DNA of 13,888 nucleotides from Burkholderiales bacterium (lineage in GTDB: Bacteria > Pseudomonadota > Gammaproteobacteria > Burkholderiales > SG8-39): positions 1 through 13,888 of the forward strand of contig DAIDTN010000066.1 in assembly GCA_027457185.1 (NCBI GenBank), in the 5' to 3' direction. Under the pieces are notes generated by a model. The model made no database searches, had not been told where the DNA came from, and saw only the letters and a list, made by a program, of their open reading frames with translations. Shown one piece after another: positions 1 through 7,472 of the stretch (position 1 is its first letter; every line of letters begins with the position of its first letter). The position numbers and the translations under genes are program-made.

Positions 1-1
1 T

Positions 2-367
2 GGCCGCAATCGCGTAGTGCCCATAGTCATGGTCTGCTCCGGTGTGTTCACCTGCCTGTTCGGCCTGTTCTCGGGCCTGCCCTGGTACGCGATCGTCGGA
101 CTCTCCTTTGTTCTGCTCAGTCTGCACATGGGCGATTCCTCTGCGCTGACTTCGGGCATGGTGGCGAACTCCGCTCCGGGCATGCGCGGGGCGAGCATGG
201 CACTGCATTCCATGCTCGGTTTCGGCGCCGGCTTCGTCGCGCCGCTCGCTTTCGGTGCGGTGCGGGACGCGGGCGGGGGCAATGCCAGCCCGACCGCAGG
301 GACGCTGGCCTACGCCAGCCTGGGCGTGCTGGGCGTGCTCGCGCCCCTGATCCTGCGGCTGCGATGA
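2..367 (+). CDS. MFS transporter, C-terminal part (5' truncated by window edge)
   Basis: The frame is open from the first bases of the window (reading GRNRVVPIVMVC), so this is the 3' end of a longer gene and the GTG at position 17 is unlikely to be the true start. About 120 residues are visible. They contain about four hydrophobic segments separated by short loops: VPIVMVCSGVFTCLFGLF, WYAIVGLSFVLLSLHMG, a segment around SMLGFGAGFVAPLAFGAV, and a last helix around YASLGVLGVLAPLIL. The loop APGMRGASMALHSM followed by a glycine-rich helix is typical of the second half of major facilitator superfamily carriers. The protein ends LRLR at a TGA. The substrate cannot be told from this fragment. The next gene, fadD, starts 115 bases downstream on the same strand, and nothing ties the two functionally. 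Confidence 0.75.
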   Translation, partial: GRNRVVPIVMVCSGVFTCLFGLFSGLPWYAIVGLSFVLLSLHMGDSSALTSGMVANSAPGMRGASMALHSMLGFGAGFVAPLAFGAVRDAGGGNASPTAGTLAYASLGVLGVLAPLILRLR

Positions 368-468
368 ACCCGATCGGCCAGATGCGGTCGCGTGGCAGGC
401 GCACTCGAGCCGCGCGGCTTATGATGGCGTTTGCCGCACGGTCGACACGTATCTGAACGCATTTTCGC

Positions 469-474
469 GGAGGA
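469..474 (+). promoter_or_regulatory. Ribosome binding site of fadD
   Basis: GGAGGA lies eight bases before the ATG at 483, a near-perfect Shine-Dalgarno match at ideal spacing, and it fixes that start. A TATGAT at 420-425 resembles a -10 box, but no convincing -35 was found at the right distance, so the promoter is left unassigned. Confidence 0.75.
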
Positions 475-482
475 CACACCGA

Positions 483-2159
483 ATGGAAAGAATCTGGCTC
501 AAACACTATCCCGCCGGCGTGCCCGCCGACATCGACCCCGACAAATACCAGTCGATCCGCGACCTGTTCGACGAATGCGTGGCCAATTTCGGCGAGCGCC
601 CGGCCTACTATTGCATGGGCCGCGAAATCACTTTCGTCGAACTCGAGCGCATGTCGCGGGCGTTCGGCGCGTGGCTGCAGGCGCAGGGCCTGGAGAAGGG
701 CGATCGGGTGGCGCTGATGATGCCCAACGTGTTGCAGTATCCGGTGGCGCTGTTCGGCGTCCTGCGCGCCGGTCTGGTGGTGGTGAACGTCAATCCGCTG
801 TATACACCGCGCGAACTCGAGCACCAGCTGCGGGATTCGGGGGCGAAGGCGATCGTGATCCTGGAGAATTTCGCGCATACGCTGGAGCAGGTCATCGACA
901 GGACGCCGGTGAAGCAGGTCGTGGTTGCGGGGATGGGGGATCTGCTCGGCACGGTGAAGGGCGCGCTGGTCAACTTCGTCGTGCGCAACGTCAAGAAAAT
1001 GGTGCCGGCGTTCGAGTTCGACCACGCCCTGCGTTTCAATGAAGTGCTGCGCGCAGGCGCGCGCATGACGCTGGAGCGGGTCGAGATCAAGCCGCGGGAC
1101 ATCGCGTTCCTGCAGTACACCGGCGGCACCACCGGCGTGTCCAAGGGAGCGATGCTGCTGAACGGCAACATCACCGCCAACGTCATTCAGGTCGATGCCT
1201 GGCTCGACCCGTTCCTGACCGAATACGACCGCAAGCACTACATCATCATTACCGCGCTGCCGCTGTACCATATCTTTTCGCTGACGGTGAACTGCCTGAT
1301 GATGCTCAAGATCGGCGGCAAGAACGTGCTGATCGTGAATCCGCGCGACATCGCGGGTTTCGTCAAGGAACTCGCCAAACACAAATACACCACCATTACC
1401 GGGGTCAATACCCTGTTCAACGGCCTGATGCATCATCCGGACTTCGAAAAACTGGACTTCAGCGCACTGCGCATTTCCAACGGCGGCGGCATGGCGGTGC
1501 AACAGGCAGTGGCGGAGAAATGGAAAAAAATCACCGGCGTCACGCTCACCGAAGGCTACGGCCTCACCGAGACCTCGCCCGTGGTCACCACCACCCCGCC
1601 GGATGCGAAGGAATTTTCCGGCTCGATCGGGCTGCCGGTGCCTTCCACCGAAATCTCGATTCGCGACGATGCCGGCAACGAACTGCCGCTGGGGCAGACG
1701 GGCGAGATCTGCATCCGCGGGCCGCAGGTCATGGCCGGTTACTGGCAGCAACCCGAAGAGACGGCGAAGGTCATGACCGCCGACGGTTTTTTCCGCAGCG
1801 GCGACATCGGCATCATGGACGAGAAAGGCCACACGCGCATCGTCGACCGCAAGAAGGACATGATCCTGGTGTCCGGCTTCAACGTTTATCCGAACGAAAT
1901 CGAGGGTGTGGTCATGATGCTCCCTGGCGTGCTCGAGTGCGCCGCTGTCGGTGTGCCGGACGAGCATTCGAGCGAGGCGGTGAAGCTGTTCGTGGTGAGG
2001 AAAGATCCGGATCTGTCGGAAAAGGCCGTGCGCGCGCACTGCCACCAAAATCTGACCGGCTACAAATGCCCGAAGTACGTCGAGTTCAGGAGCGAGCTGC
2101 CCAAGACCAATGTCGGAAAAATACTGCGGCGGGCACTGCGCGACGAAAAGGCCGCCTGA
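483..2159 (+). CDS. fadD: Long-chain fatty-acid--CoA ligase (FadD type)
   Basis: Activates fatty acids to acyl-CoA via an acyl-adenylate, feeding beta-oxidation and lipid synthesis; enzymes of this type act at the cytoplasmic face of the inner membrane. The 558 residues match the usual FadD length (about 560). Diagnostic motifs are in order: the ATP-binding loop YTGGTTGVSKGA from residue 212, the A5-type motif EGYGLTETSP from residue 357, and the hinge region DGFFRSGDIG with the conserved aspartate at 441, followed by RIVDRKKDMILVSGFNVYP. The C-terminal PKTNVGKILRR carries the catalytic lysine at 546. The ATG at 483 has a strong ribosome binding site. The gene stops at TGA and converges on the response regulator 22 bases away. 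Chain-length preference cannot be read from sequence; a medium-chain ligase is the main alternative. Confidence 0.93.
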   Translation: MERIWLKHYPAGVPADIDPDKYQSIRDLFDECVANFGERPAYYCMGREITFVELERMSRAFGAWLQAQGLEKGDRVALMMPNVLQYPVALFGVLRAGLVVVNVNPLYTPRELEHQLRDSGAKAIVILENFAHTLEQVIDRTPVKQVVVAGMGDLLGTVKGALVNFVVRNVKKMVPAFEFDHALRFNEVLRAGARMTLERVEIKPRDIAFLQYTGGTTGVSKGAMLLNGNITANVIQVDAWLDPFLTEYDRKHYIIITALPLYHIFSLTVNCLMMLKIGGKNVLIVNPRDIAGFVKELAKHKYTTITGVNTLFNGLMHHPDFEKLDFSALRISNGGGMAVQQAVAEKWKKITGVTLTEGYGLTETSPVVTTTPPDAKEFSGSIGLPVPSTEISIRDDAGNELPLGQTGEICIRGPQVMAGYWQQPEETAKVMTADGFFRSGDIGIMDEKGHTRIVDRKKDMILVSGFNVYPNEIEGVVMMLPGVLECAAVGVPDEHSSEAVKLFVVRKDPDLSEKAVRAHCHQNLTGYKCPKYVEFRSELPKTNVGKILRRALRDEKAA

Positions 2160-2181
2160 GGGCTGCTCCGCTGCCCCGCTC

Positions 2182-2610
2182 TCAGACCGGCGGCGTCGAG
2201 CCGTAATCCGGGGCGCCGGTCCGGGCCTTGGTTCGGCTCAAGCAGGCTTCGATCGATTCGAGCAACTGGTCGCGCGTCACCGGCTTGGTGAGGAAGTCCG
2301 CAGCACCCAGTTCCACCGCCTTGGCCATGGTGTCGCCATCGCTGCGACCGGAGAGCAGGATCACCGGAATCGCAGCGGTTTCGGCGTCCGCGCGCAGCAG
2401 CGACAGCAACTGGAAGCCGTCCAGGAACGGCATGTTGACATCGGACACGATCAGGTCCGGGGGTTGCGCGAGCAGCGCCCGCCCGCCGGTGACGCCGTCA
2501 TCTGCGACCTGCACCTGATAGCCCGCCGATGACAGATGAATTCGCAACAGGTCGCGAAAACCGATGTCATCGTCGATGATGAGAATGCGAGTTTTCCTGC
2601 TGTCTGGCAT
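2182..2610 (-). CDS. Single-domain response regulator (CheY-like receiver)
   Basis: The 142 residues form one receiver domain with no output domain. The acidic pocket is Asp13-Asp14 (in ILIIDDD), the phospho-acceptor is Asp57 (LIVSDVNMP), the switch residue is Ser87 (VILLSGRSD) and the conserved lysine is Lys109 (FLTKPV). All catalytic positions are therefore present. Such proteins accept phosphate from a histidine kinase and act by protein contact, or as relay steps; no kinase is in the window. It starts at ATG 2610 with only a weak upstream GAGCGG and ends at TGA, facing the fadD stop. The C-terminal tail, about 20 residues (RTKARTGAPDYGSTPPV), is polar and probably disordered. The partner and the process it controls are unknown. 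Confidence 0.88.
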   Translation of the reverse strand: MPDSRKTRILIIDDDIGFRDLLRIHLSSAGYQVQVADDGVTGGRALLAQPPDLIVSDVNMPFLDGFQLLSLLRADAETAAIPVILLSGRSDGDTMAKAVELGAADFLTKPVTRDQLLESIEACLSRTKARTGAPDYGSTPPV

Positions 2611-2791
2611 GCGCCGCTCGGGTGTCCCGCATAATGCTCGGCGGGATCACCATTCTAATGGAAATCGCCCCGCGTTTGATTAACAATTCTCACACGAACC
2701 GGGGCGTCGGCCAAGCCGCAGATTTGCATTCCGGCGCCGCGAGGCGGCTGACTGCAGTTGGCGCGCATTCTGGCGCTGCGGCGGTCGCGTA

Positions 2792-2962
2792 GGCCTGCTC
2801 GGCAACCCGGTGCCGGTGTTGACCTTTGCCATCCGCATCGTACAGGGACACCGCTTCGAGACGATCGAACTCGCCGGCGCGGGGCTAGTGGTTACGGCGC
2901 TGATCGCCAACAGTCTCTACCTCAGGGCTCCACCCCGGCCGATCACCGCGGTTGCAGCCTGA
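2792..2962 (+). pseudogene. C-terminal remnant of an EamA/DMT-like transporter
   Basis: Between the response regulator and the acylase no intact gene is present. In the + frame running to the TGA at 2960-2962, the translation from about 2792 reads GLLGNPVPVLTFAI, then VQGHRFETIELAGAGLV and VTALIANSLYLR. This looks like the last two helices of drug/metabolite (EamA) transporters, where a conserved proline-containing helix is followed by a short linker such as GE.....QLLGA and a final hydrophobic helix. Upstream of about 2790 the same frame becomes arginine-rich and unlike a membrane protein (SRRFAFRRREAADC), with no start codon and ribosome binding site. The remnant overlaps the 3' end of the acylase by 20 bases on the opposite strand. 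In the rest of the interval (2611-2791) I see only a small hairpin at 2650-2661. The family assignment rests on pattern memory from about 55 residues. Confidence 0.45.
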
Positions 2963-5330
2963 GTGTGCCTAGGGAACCATTGAGGGCGTCGCTGCGCTTC
3001 ATCGACATCGGGATGTATTCGACCTTGGACCAGGGCACGGCGAAATTCCGGTACAGCGGCGAAAGCAGATTGCCCGACTGGCCGGTCGATTGCATGTACT
3101 CCGACTTGTCCAGATCGGCCAGATCGTAGATCGCGCGCAGCGACGGCGCGTGGCGGCTGGCAAAAGGCGCGGTTTTGTCGGCGAGCGTATTGCGGCCGAC
3201 GTCGATGGTGTACGTGTCGCCGGGCGAGGGCACACGGATGTCGAAGAATTTCGCCAGCAGCGGCTGGTGGCCGAAAGGGCGGTGCTCGGACAGCGCGTAA
3301 TGCGCGTCGCCCCAGCGCCATTGACTGCGGTCCTCGCCATAGCGGCGCTTCAGATCGGTCAGCGCCAGCTTGAGCGCTTTCGGCAGCAGTTCGGCGCAGG
3401 TTTCTTGCGCGGGCGCGTTCACATCATCGCACCAGTGGCCCTCTCCGTTCGTGTCCGCAAGCACGTTGTACATGAATCGGGCGCGATGCTCCCAGGCGCC
3501 GTCGAACATGTAGCCCAGTTCGTCGGCATAGATCAGCCGCCCGAGCTCGCGCAGCCAGGCGCTGACAATCAGCGGCTTTGCGCCCGCGGCCGACATGTTC
3601 GCATCCCACCGGCCCAGTTGGCGCAATACCTGCTGCGCCTCGGGATCGGCGGTTTTGGTCTTGAGCAGCAAGGGCAGGATTTCGCGCACCTGCAGCGACA
3701 CTGTGTCGGCCTGGATGCGTTCGAAGCTCTGCCGCGTATGCTTGGGTGTCGCATCCAGCAGCTGCTTGATGCGATTGGCGCGATAGGGCGGAACCCATTC
3801 GCTGGTGAGGTAGTACGGATAGTCGTCGGGCACGATCTTGTTGTTGGCGGTGACGATTTCGCCTGAGGCGGGGTTGTAGCTGTGCGGCAGGTCCTTGAAC
3901 GGAATAAAGCCATCCCAGTCGTATTTCGCGTCCCAGCCGGGCGCCGGCGCCTGGCCCTTGAGGTCGTTTTCGGGCTTGCGCAGCGGGACGCGGCCGGGCG
4001 CGACGAAGCCGATGTTGCCGTCTGTGTCCGCATACACCATGTTCTGCTCCGGGGAATCGAAATTACGCGCCGCCGCCAGGAATTCGTTCCAGTTGCTGGC
4101 GGTCGCAAGCTTGCCGGCCGCCTGCATCGATAGGTCGTCATCGCGCAGCGCGGTCCAGGCGAAAGCCAGCGCAAAGTTTTGCGGCAAGGCGTCCGCCGCC
4201 GGCTTGAATACGTCCGAGATCAGCGGGCCGTGGCGCGAGCTGCGCACGGTGATGGTCACGTCCGCCTGGCCCTTGACCTTGATCACTTCGCGGCGCGTGG
4301 CGAGCTTCTGCCATCCCTGCGGCGCCAGCACCCGGCCTTCGCCGTCGACGCGCTCTATATACAGGTCCTGCACATCCGGGCCGGTGTTGGTGAAGCCCCA
4401 GGCGATATGCCGGTTGCGCCCCAGCACGACCGCGGGTACACCGGGCAGCGTAGCCCCCATCACGTCGAGGCCGGGCGCCGCCAGATGGGCGAAGTACCAG
4501 ATGGCGGGGGCGGCCAGGCCCAGGTGCGGATCGTTGGCGAGGAGCGGCTTGCCGCTCGCCGTGCGGCTGCCGGCGACCACCCAGTTGTTGGAGGCGGCGC
4601 CGTCCTCGCTCCGGCCGGGGAGCTCGAGCGCGGCGAGCTTGCTTGCGTCGAGCTGGCGATAGAGCGCCGTGTAATCGGCAATCGCCAGCGGCGCGTCGCC
4701 CGGATAGGGCGGCAGGAATTCGCCGATCTGCGCGACCGATAGCTTCTTCGCCAGGCGCATGCGCAGCAACTCGGTGCGCCAGTTGCCGCCCAGGTCCCAG
4801 GCCATCATCTTGACCCATGCGAGCGAATCGGCGCTAGTCCAGGGCTCGGGCTTGACGCCGGTGAGCAGGAACTCCGGCGGCAAGGGACCCGAGCGTTGCG
4901 CCAGATACGCGTTGACCCCGGCCGCATACGCATCGAGCTGGCTGCGTGTTTCCGCGTTCAACGATTTCAGCGTGGCCTCGGCCACGCGGCGCACCACCAG
5001 GGTGCGAAGGAACTTGTCGGCGTCCAGGGTCGCCGGACCCAGCACTTCGGACAGGCGTCCGCTGCCGATACGCCGGTTCATTTCCATCTGCCACAAGCGG
5101 TCCTTAGCGTGGACAAAGCCAAGCGCGAAGTACGCATCCGCTGCGCTGCGGGCGTAAATGTGCGGCACGCCGTAGCGGTCGCGCACGATATCCACCGGCG
5201 CTTTGAGGCCGTACACCGTGACCGTGCCATCGAGCTGCGGCAGCGACTGGCGCAGCCAGGCGTAGCCCGCAGCAATGGAAAGCAGGATCGCCAGTATCAG
5301 CATCGAGAGTACGCGCAATGCAGTCTTCAT
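2943..5330 (-). CDS. Penicillin acylase / acyl-homoserine-lactone acylase family protein
   Basis: An N-terminal-nucleophile amidohydrolase that matures by self-cleavage into alpha and beta chains, 795 residues as precursor, normal for the family. Residues 4-26 form a hydrophobic segment (LRVLSMLILAILLSI) that is a signal peptide or membrane anchor, so the enzyme is probably periplasmic. The alpha chain carries YGVPHIYARSAADAYFALGF. The cleavage site and nucleophile are at GAASNNWVVAGS, with Ser247 as the expected N-terminus of the beta chain, followed by GKPLLANDPHLGL. The beta chain also has NIGFVAPGRVP and the conserved IVTANNKI. Known members hydrolyse penicillins, acyl-homoserine lactones or other acyl amides; the substrate here cannot be told. 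It starts at ATG 5330 with a modest GGA upstream. It is divergent from phaZ across a 156-base spacer. Confidence 0.9.
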   Translation of the reverse strand: MKTALRVLSMLILAILLSIAAGYAWLRQSLPQLDGTVTVYGLKAPVDIVRDRYGVPHIYARSAADAYFALGFVHAKDRLWQMEMNRRIGSGRLSEVLGPATLDADKFLRTLVVRRVAEATLKSLNAETRSQLDAYAAGVNAYLAQRSGPLPPEFLLTGVKPEPWTSADSLAWVKMMAWDLGGNWRTELLRMRLAKKLSVAQIGEFLPPYPGDAPLAIADYTALYRQLDASKLAALELPGRSEDGAASNNWVVAGSRTASGKPLLANDPHLGLAAPAIWYFAHLAAPGLDVMGATLPGVPAVVLGRNRHIAWGFTNTGPDVQDLYIERVDGEGRVLAPQGWQKLATRREVIKVKGQADVTITVRSSRHGPLISDVFKPAADALPQNFALAFAWTALRDDDLSMQAAGKLATASNWNEFLAAARNFDSPEQNMVYADTDGNIGFVAPGRVPLRKPENDLKGQAPAPGWDAKYDWDGFIPFKDLPHSYNPASGEIVTANNKIVPDDYPYYLTSEWVPPYRANRIKQLLDATPKHTRQSFERIQADTVSLQVREILPLLLKTKTADPEAQQVLRQLGRWDANMSAAGAKPLIVSAWLRELGRLIYADELGYMFDGAWEHRARFMYNVLADTNGEGHWCDDVNAPAQETCAELLPKALKLALTDLKRRYGEDRSQWRWGDAHYALSEHRPFGHQPLLAKFFDIRVPSPGDTYTIDVGRNTLADKTAPFASRHAPSLRAIYDLADLDKSEYMQSTGQSGNLLSPLYRNFAVPWSKVEYIPMSMKRSDALNGSLGTLRLQPR

Positions 5331-5372
5331 CTGGATTCCGTAGGGATGGACGCAAATGGCGACAGGCTAGCA

Positions 5373-5384
5373 TAAGCGCGCTTA
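5373..5384. promoter_or_regulatory. Perfect 12-bp palindrome between the acylase gene and phaZ
   Basis: TAAGCGCGCTTA is an exact dyad in the spacer between two divergent genes, 43 bases before the acylase start and about 60 bases upstream of the predicted phaZ -10. It could be an operator for either gene. No binding protein is implied by the sequence, and a short palindrome of this kind can occur by chance in GC-rich DNA. Confidence 0.25.
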
Positions 5385-5446
5385 ATTCCGGAGGGGGCGA
5401 ACCCGGCCAGCTTTCACCGACGGATGATGCATACAGCCGGGGAATT

Positions 5447-5455
5447 TGGTATAAA
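5447..5455 (+). promoter_or_regulatory. Extended -10 promoter element of phaZ
   Basis: TGGTATAAA is a good extended -10 (TGnTATAAT consensus) in an AT-richer patch of an otherwise GC-rich spacer. No clear -35 lies 17 bases upstream, which extended -10 promoters tolerate. Transcription would start near 5462, leaving a leader of about 25 bases before the TTG start at 5487. Confidence 0.45.
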
Positions 5456-5474
5456 CAGCCAACGCGTTTGAAAC

Positions 5475-5478
5475 GGAG
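5475..5478 (+). promoter_or_regulatory. Ribosome binding site that sets the phaZ start at TTG 5487
   Basis: GGAG (in ACGGAGTG) lies eight bases before the TTG at 5487. The upstream GTG at 5478 overlaps this GGAG and so cannot be served by it. The site therefore supports the TTG as the true start. Confidence 0.55.
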
Positions 5479-5486
5479 TGCTTAGT

Positions 5487-6716
5487 TTGCTCTATACCTT
5501 GCATGAAATGAGTCACGCGGCGCTGACGCCCTGGCAGATGTGGGCCAGCATGAACGCCAGCATGTTCAGCCACCCGTTCAGCCCACTCTCCTACTCCCCG
5601 CTCAGCCGCGAGATCGCGGCGGGCAGCGAACTCTTCGTTCGCGTCACCCAGCGCTATCAGAAACCCGAATTCGGCATCAGCGAAACCCGTGTGGCCGGCA
5701 AGGCGGTTGCGGTCAGCGAGACTGTCGCCGTCGACAAGCCTTTCTGCCAGTTGCTGCATTTCGAGCGCGATCTCGGATCGCGCCAGGGGCGCGCCGACCC
5801 GACGGTCCTGCTGGTGGCGCCGCTCTCGGGCCACCACGCCACGCTGTTGCGCGATACGGTGCGCACGTTTTTGCCCGATCACGACGTCTATGTCACCGAC
5901 TGGGTGGACGCGCGCATGGTTTCGCTGTTCCATGGGCCGTTCCATCTGGACGATTATGTCGACTACGTGCGCGAGTTCATCACTTTCCTCGGGCCCGACG
6001 TCCACGTGATTTCGGTGTGCCAGCCGACGGTGCCGGTGCTGGCGGCGATCGCGCTCATGGCCGAGGCGGATGCGCTGGTCAAGCCGCGCACCATGGTCAT
6101 GATGGGCGGGCCGATCGATGCCCGGCGCAGCCCGACCGCGGTCAACAACCTCGCCACGCGCAAACCCCTTTCCTGGTTCAAGAGCAATGTTATCGACCGC
6201 GTGCCGGTGAAATACCCGGGCGCCATGCGCCAGGTCTATCCCGGCTTTCTGCAGCACATGGGTTTCGTCGCCATGAATCCATCGCGCCATGCCGACGCGC
6301 ACCGCGATTTCTACAATCATCTGGTCGAAGGCGACGGCGAGTCGGCCGAGGCGCACCGGCGCTTCTACGACGAGTACAACGCGGTGCTCGACATGCCGGC
6401 CGAGTATTACCTCGATACCATCAAGACGGTGTTCCAGGAGTTCTCCCTGCCCAAGGGCCGCATGTTCGTGCGCGAGCAGCTGGTGCGGCCGCAGGCGATC
6501 AGCAGGACCGCGCTGCTGACCATAGAAGGCGAACTCGACGATATTTCAGGCAACGGCCAGACCGAGGCGGCGCACGCGCTGTGCACCGCAATCCCGGCGA
6601 AGAAGCGCGAGCACTATCTCGCGCCCGACGTCGGGCATTACGGGATTTTCAGCGGCCGGCGCTTCCGCGAATCGTTGTACCCGCGCATCCGCGAGTTCAT
6701 CCGGCGCCACGGCTAG
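5487..6716 (+). CDS. phaZ: Intracellular polyhydroxyalkanoate (PHB) depolymerase, PhaZ1 type
   Basis: Degrades the organism's own amorphous PHB granules to hydroxybutyrate in the cytoplasm. I place the start at TTG 5487, giving 409 residues beginning MLYTLHEMSHAALTPW, because the PhaZ1 family opens with MLYQLHE-like sequence. From this start the catalytic triad reads Cys178 (in VISVCQPTVPV, the cysteine version of a lipase box), Asp351 (in GELDDISGNG) and His384 (in DVGHYGIF). The Asp-His spacing of 33 equals that of Cys183-Asp355-His388 as I recall it for the Ralstonia eutropha enzyme. The C-terminus GRRFRESLYPRIREFI is also typical, so the TAG stop appears genuine. No signal peptide is seen, as expected for a granule enzyme. 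It is divergent from the acylase and converges on a response regulator 50 bases away. Confidence 0.92.
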   Translation: MLYTLHEMSHAALTPWQMWASMNASMFSHPFSPLSYSPLSREIAAGSELFVRVTQRYQKPEFGISETRVAGKAVAVSETVAVDKPFCQLLHFERDLGSRQGRADPTVLLVAPLSGHHATLLRDTVRTFLPDHDVYVTDWVDARMVSLFHGPFHLDDYVDYVREFITFLGPDVHVISVCQPTVPVLAAIALMAEADALVKPRTMVMMGGPIDARRSPTAVNNLATRKPLSWFKSNVIDRVPVKYPGAMRQVYPGFLQHMGFVAMNPSRHADAHRDFYNHLVEGDGESAEAHRRFYDEYNAVLDMPAEYYLDTIKTVFQEFSLPKGRMFVREQLVRPQAISRTALLTIEGELDDISGNGQTEAAHALCTAIPAKKREHYLAPDVGHYGIFSGRRFRESLYPRIREFIRRHG

Positions 6717-6766
6717 AACAGTCGCTGGACCGTCGGCGCCACTTGGCCCGGTTCGCGCGTAGAGAC

Positions 6767-7363
6767 CTAGCCGCCGAGCACCGTTTCCACCGCCGCCATC
6801 ACCGTCTGAGCCCTGGCCGGCTTGGAAACAAATCCGTCGGCTCCGAGCGCCACACCGCGCGCGAGTTCGACTACGCCGGAATTTCCGGTGAACAGTATCA
6901 CCGGCAGGTTCTCCAGACGCGGGTGAGCACGGATCTTGCTGAGGATTTTCAGTCCGTTCACGTCGGGCAGGTGGATGTCGAGAATCACGAGGTCGGCGAG
7001 GGGCTTTTGGCTCATGGCCGTGATGAACTCGGCACCGTTTCCAGCGACGCGGACTTTGTATCCGGCGCGAGCCAGCATCAGTTGAAGCAGCGTGCGGGTG
7101 GCCACATCGTCCTCGACCACCAGGATCGTGATGGTGCCGCGGTCCAGGCTGCGTTTGGGCCGGGTGCGCGCGAAATTGACAAAAAAATTTCCCGCCGCGA
7201 TCTCTCCCGCGCCGATGACGAGGTCCTTGGGGATCTCCTTGGGCACCGCCGGCGCGGGCGGCGGGATCTTCAGGTCCGCAAGCCTGAACACCCCGGTCAG
7301 GTCAAAGTTGATCGCTTCGCCCGCGGACTGGGCGCCGGTCGGGGAAGCATCAGGCTCGCTCAT
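6767..7363 (-). CDS. Response regulator with an N-terminal extension and C-terminal receiver domain
   Basis: A receiver domain occupies residues 78-198 of a 198-residue protein counted from the ATG at 7363 (MSEPDASPTG). Its acidic pair is Asp85-Asp86 (ILVVEDD), the phospho-site Asp129 (LVILDIHLP), the switch residue Thr159 (VILFTGNSG) and the conserved lysine Lys181 (FVSKPA). Residues 1-77 are not a domain I recognise; they hold a proline-rich stretch (KIPPPAPAVPKEIPKD) and a segment around GEIAAGNFFVNF. There is no DNA-binding domain. An ATG at 7399 would add 12 arginine-rich residues; neither start has a clear ribosome binding site, and I prefer 7363 for composition. It ends at TAG, facing the phaZ stop 50 bases away. 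FAH lies upstream on the same strand, leaving 109 bases. Partner kinase and target are unknown. Confidence 0.83.
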   Translation of the reverse strand: MSEPDASPTGAQSAGEAINFDLTGVFRLADLKIPPPAPAVPKEIPKDLVIGAGEIAAGNFFVNFARTRPKRSLDRGTITILVVEDDVATRTLLQLMLARAGYKVRVAGNGAEFITAMSQKPLADLVILDIHLPDVNGLKILSKIRAHPRLENLPVILFTGNSGVVELARGVALGADGFVSKPARAQTVMAAVETVLGG

Positions 7364-7472
7364 GGCCCGGATTTTACGCGTCGCGCGCGCAGAGCGCATA
7401 CCACGACGCGATCGCGGATTCCGGCATGCGCTGCAGCGGGCCCTTCCCGGCCGTTTTCCCGGCGCAGGGCTT

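Noticed and set aside
117..2048. 643-codon open frame antisense to fadD
   Set aside because: It is rich in Arg, His, Asp and Gln with no family pattern, and lies exactly opposite a well-recognised gene. Long antisense frames are common in GC-rich coding DNA.
2650..2661. CCATTCTAATGG hairpin with CTA in its loop, considered as an amber-suppressor tRNA anticodon arm
   Set aside because: The stem is four pairs with a four-base loop, not a five-pair stem with a seven-base loop, and no acceptor or T arm could be drawn around it.
2611..2700. Promoter for the first response regulator (TAGAAT on the minus strand)
   Set aside because: No -35 element lies at a suitable distance, so the match is too weak to report as a feature.
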